From the NCBI GenBank assembly GCA_003132825.1, contig PKYX01000240.1:17846-24251 (forward strand): a stretch of DNA of 6,406 nt, read 5' to 3'. Below, piece by piece: positions 5,940-6,406 of this stretch (position 1 is its first letter; each line of letters begins with the position of its first letter). Made by a program: the position numbers and the translations under genes. Origin of the DNA: Acidobacteriaceae bacterium. Lineage in GTDB: Bacteria > Acidobacteriota > Terriglobia > Terriglobales > Acidobacteriaceae. The notes beneath the pieces were generated by a model. The model was not told the origin of the DNA. It did no database searches and was given only the letters and a program-made list of their open reading frames with translations.

Positions 5940-6406
5940 CGTGTTACTCCGACCGCCAGGGTGCTCTCTCTGCTCCGCTGCGGCGCAGTTGCAAAGCTCA
6001 ACGCAATAATGCCGACGATGGCGAGCGTCATATTGAGCACATAGGCCGCCGTGTAGCCACCGAACTTGTCGAATACAGCGCCGCCGATAAAACCTGCCGG
6101 GAAGCAGGCAACTCCGGTGAGCAGCAGCATCATTCCATTTAGCTTGGCATAAGCAGTTTGACCATAGTAGCGCGCGGTAATCGCATTCAGGCACACAAAC
6201 GTCCAGCCAAAAGCAATGCCATAAAGGATGGCCGCGGCAAAGGCCGTCGATAGTGTGTTCGCGGTCACGCGGATGGCCAGGATCGACCCCACCACATAGC
6301 AGCAAAGCCCCATCATGAAGGCGTAGCGGGCCGTGATCTTATCCATCAGGATCCCACCGATCAACCGACCGCCAATTCCACCCAGCGTAAGGGAACCTAA
6401 CGCCCA
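5936..6406 (-). CDS. MFS transporter, C-terminal part (N-terminus outside window)
   Basis: The last 156 residues of a major facilitator superfamily carrier in the inner membrane; the frame is open to the window edge, so the start is missing. Five hydrophobic segments are visible, counted from the edge: about 1-20, 27-46, 52-76, 88-111 and 116-141. They fit transmembrane helices 8-12. GGRLIGGILMDKI (12-24) resembles MFS motif A in the loop between helices 8 and 9, and FDKFGGYTAAY (about 112-122) is a second loop pattern seen in MFS members of the oxalate/formate antiporter and monocarboxylate type. The C-terminus is a short basic tail. The stop codon overlaps the decarboxylase start (ATGA), so the two proteins are probably made together, which suggests an organic acid such as an aromatic 2-oxo or 2-hydroxy acid as cargo. 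The substrate and direction of transport are inferred only from this neighbour. Confidence 0.88.
   Translation of the reverse strand, partial: WALGSLTLGGIGGRLIGGILMDKITARYAFMMGLCCYVVGSILAIRVTANTLSTAFAAAILYGIAFGWTFVCLNAITARYYGQTAYAKLNGMMLLLTGVACFPAGFIGGAVFDKFGGYTAAYVLNMTLAIVGIIALSFATAPQRSRESTLAVGVTR
5947..5950 (-). promoter_or_regulatory. Ribosome binding site of the decarboxylase gene
   Basis: GGAG on the - strand, seven bases before the ATG at 5939 and inside the last codons of the transporter gene. It supports this start, which also gives the same N-terminal spacing to Ser26, Glu47 and His70 as in the Pseudomonas enzyme. Confidence 0.65.

Noticed and set aside
5940..6305. Extension of the decarboxylase frame upstream to 6305
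   Set aside because: It lies over the MFS transporter coding region in another frame and gives a Cys/Arg-rich non-family sequence; the ATG at 5939 has a ribosome binding site and family-typical numbering.
1..6406. tRNA or rRNA genes, CRISPR arrays, insertion sequences, attachment sites
   Set aside because: No direct repeat arrays, transposase-like frames or RNA gene signatures were seen; almost all bases lie in five clear genes.

Overview
The window (6406 bases, clearly GC-rich, densely coding, no RNA genes or mobile elements seen) looks like chromosomal DNA of a soil or environmental bacterium. The gene content (NRPS end, methyltransferase, family 2 glycosyltransferase, aromatic 2-oxo acid decarboxylase, MFS carrier) would fit Acidobacteriota or a GC-rich proteobacterium. 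That is a guess from style and content; no marker gene settles the taxonomy.

Layout: two blocks converge near position 3200. On the + strand, bases 1-2172 are the C-terminal end of a non-ribosomal peptide synthetase (adenylation, carrier and thioesterase domains; the N-terminal part lies outside the window). A class I SAM methyltransferase (2153-3187) follows, with its start codon inside the end of the NRPS gene. On the - strand, reading right to left, are the last third or so of an MFS transporter (5936-6406, cut by the window edge), a thiamine-diphosphate enzyme closely resembling benzoylformate decarboxylase (4323-5939, joined to the transporter by an ATGA stop/start overlap), a 186-base gap, and a family 2 glycosyltransferase (3213-4136) with a good ribosome binding site. 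Only 25 bases separate the two converging stop codons.

How they may work together: the NRPS end is a termination module. It should load one amino acid (the pocket residues read D-I-L-Q-L-G-M-V-W-K, a glycine-type code), hold it on the carrier domain and release the finished peptide through the thioesterase. The methyltransferase is placed to modify that product. The transporter and decarboxylase form a separate translationally coupled pair, probably for uptake and decarboxylation of an aromatic 2-oxo acid; a link to the peptide is not shown by the sequence. The glycosyltransferase could belong to either block or to neither.

The main points for a second look are active-site substitutions in otherwise intact enzymes. 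The NRPS thioesterase has Cys in place of the nucleophilic Ser and Gln where the catalytic Asp is expected. The decarboxylase has Tyr where benzoylformate decarboxylase has catalytic His281, and an altered cofactor loop. I saw no clear sign of an entirely new type of system.
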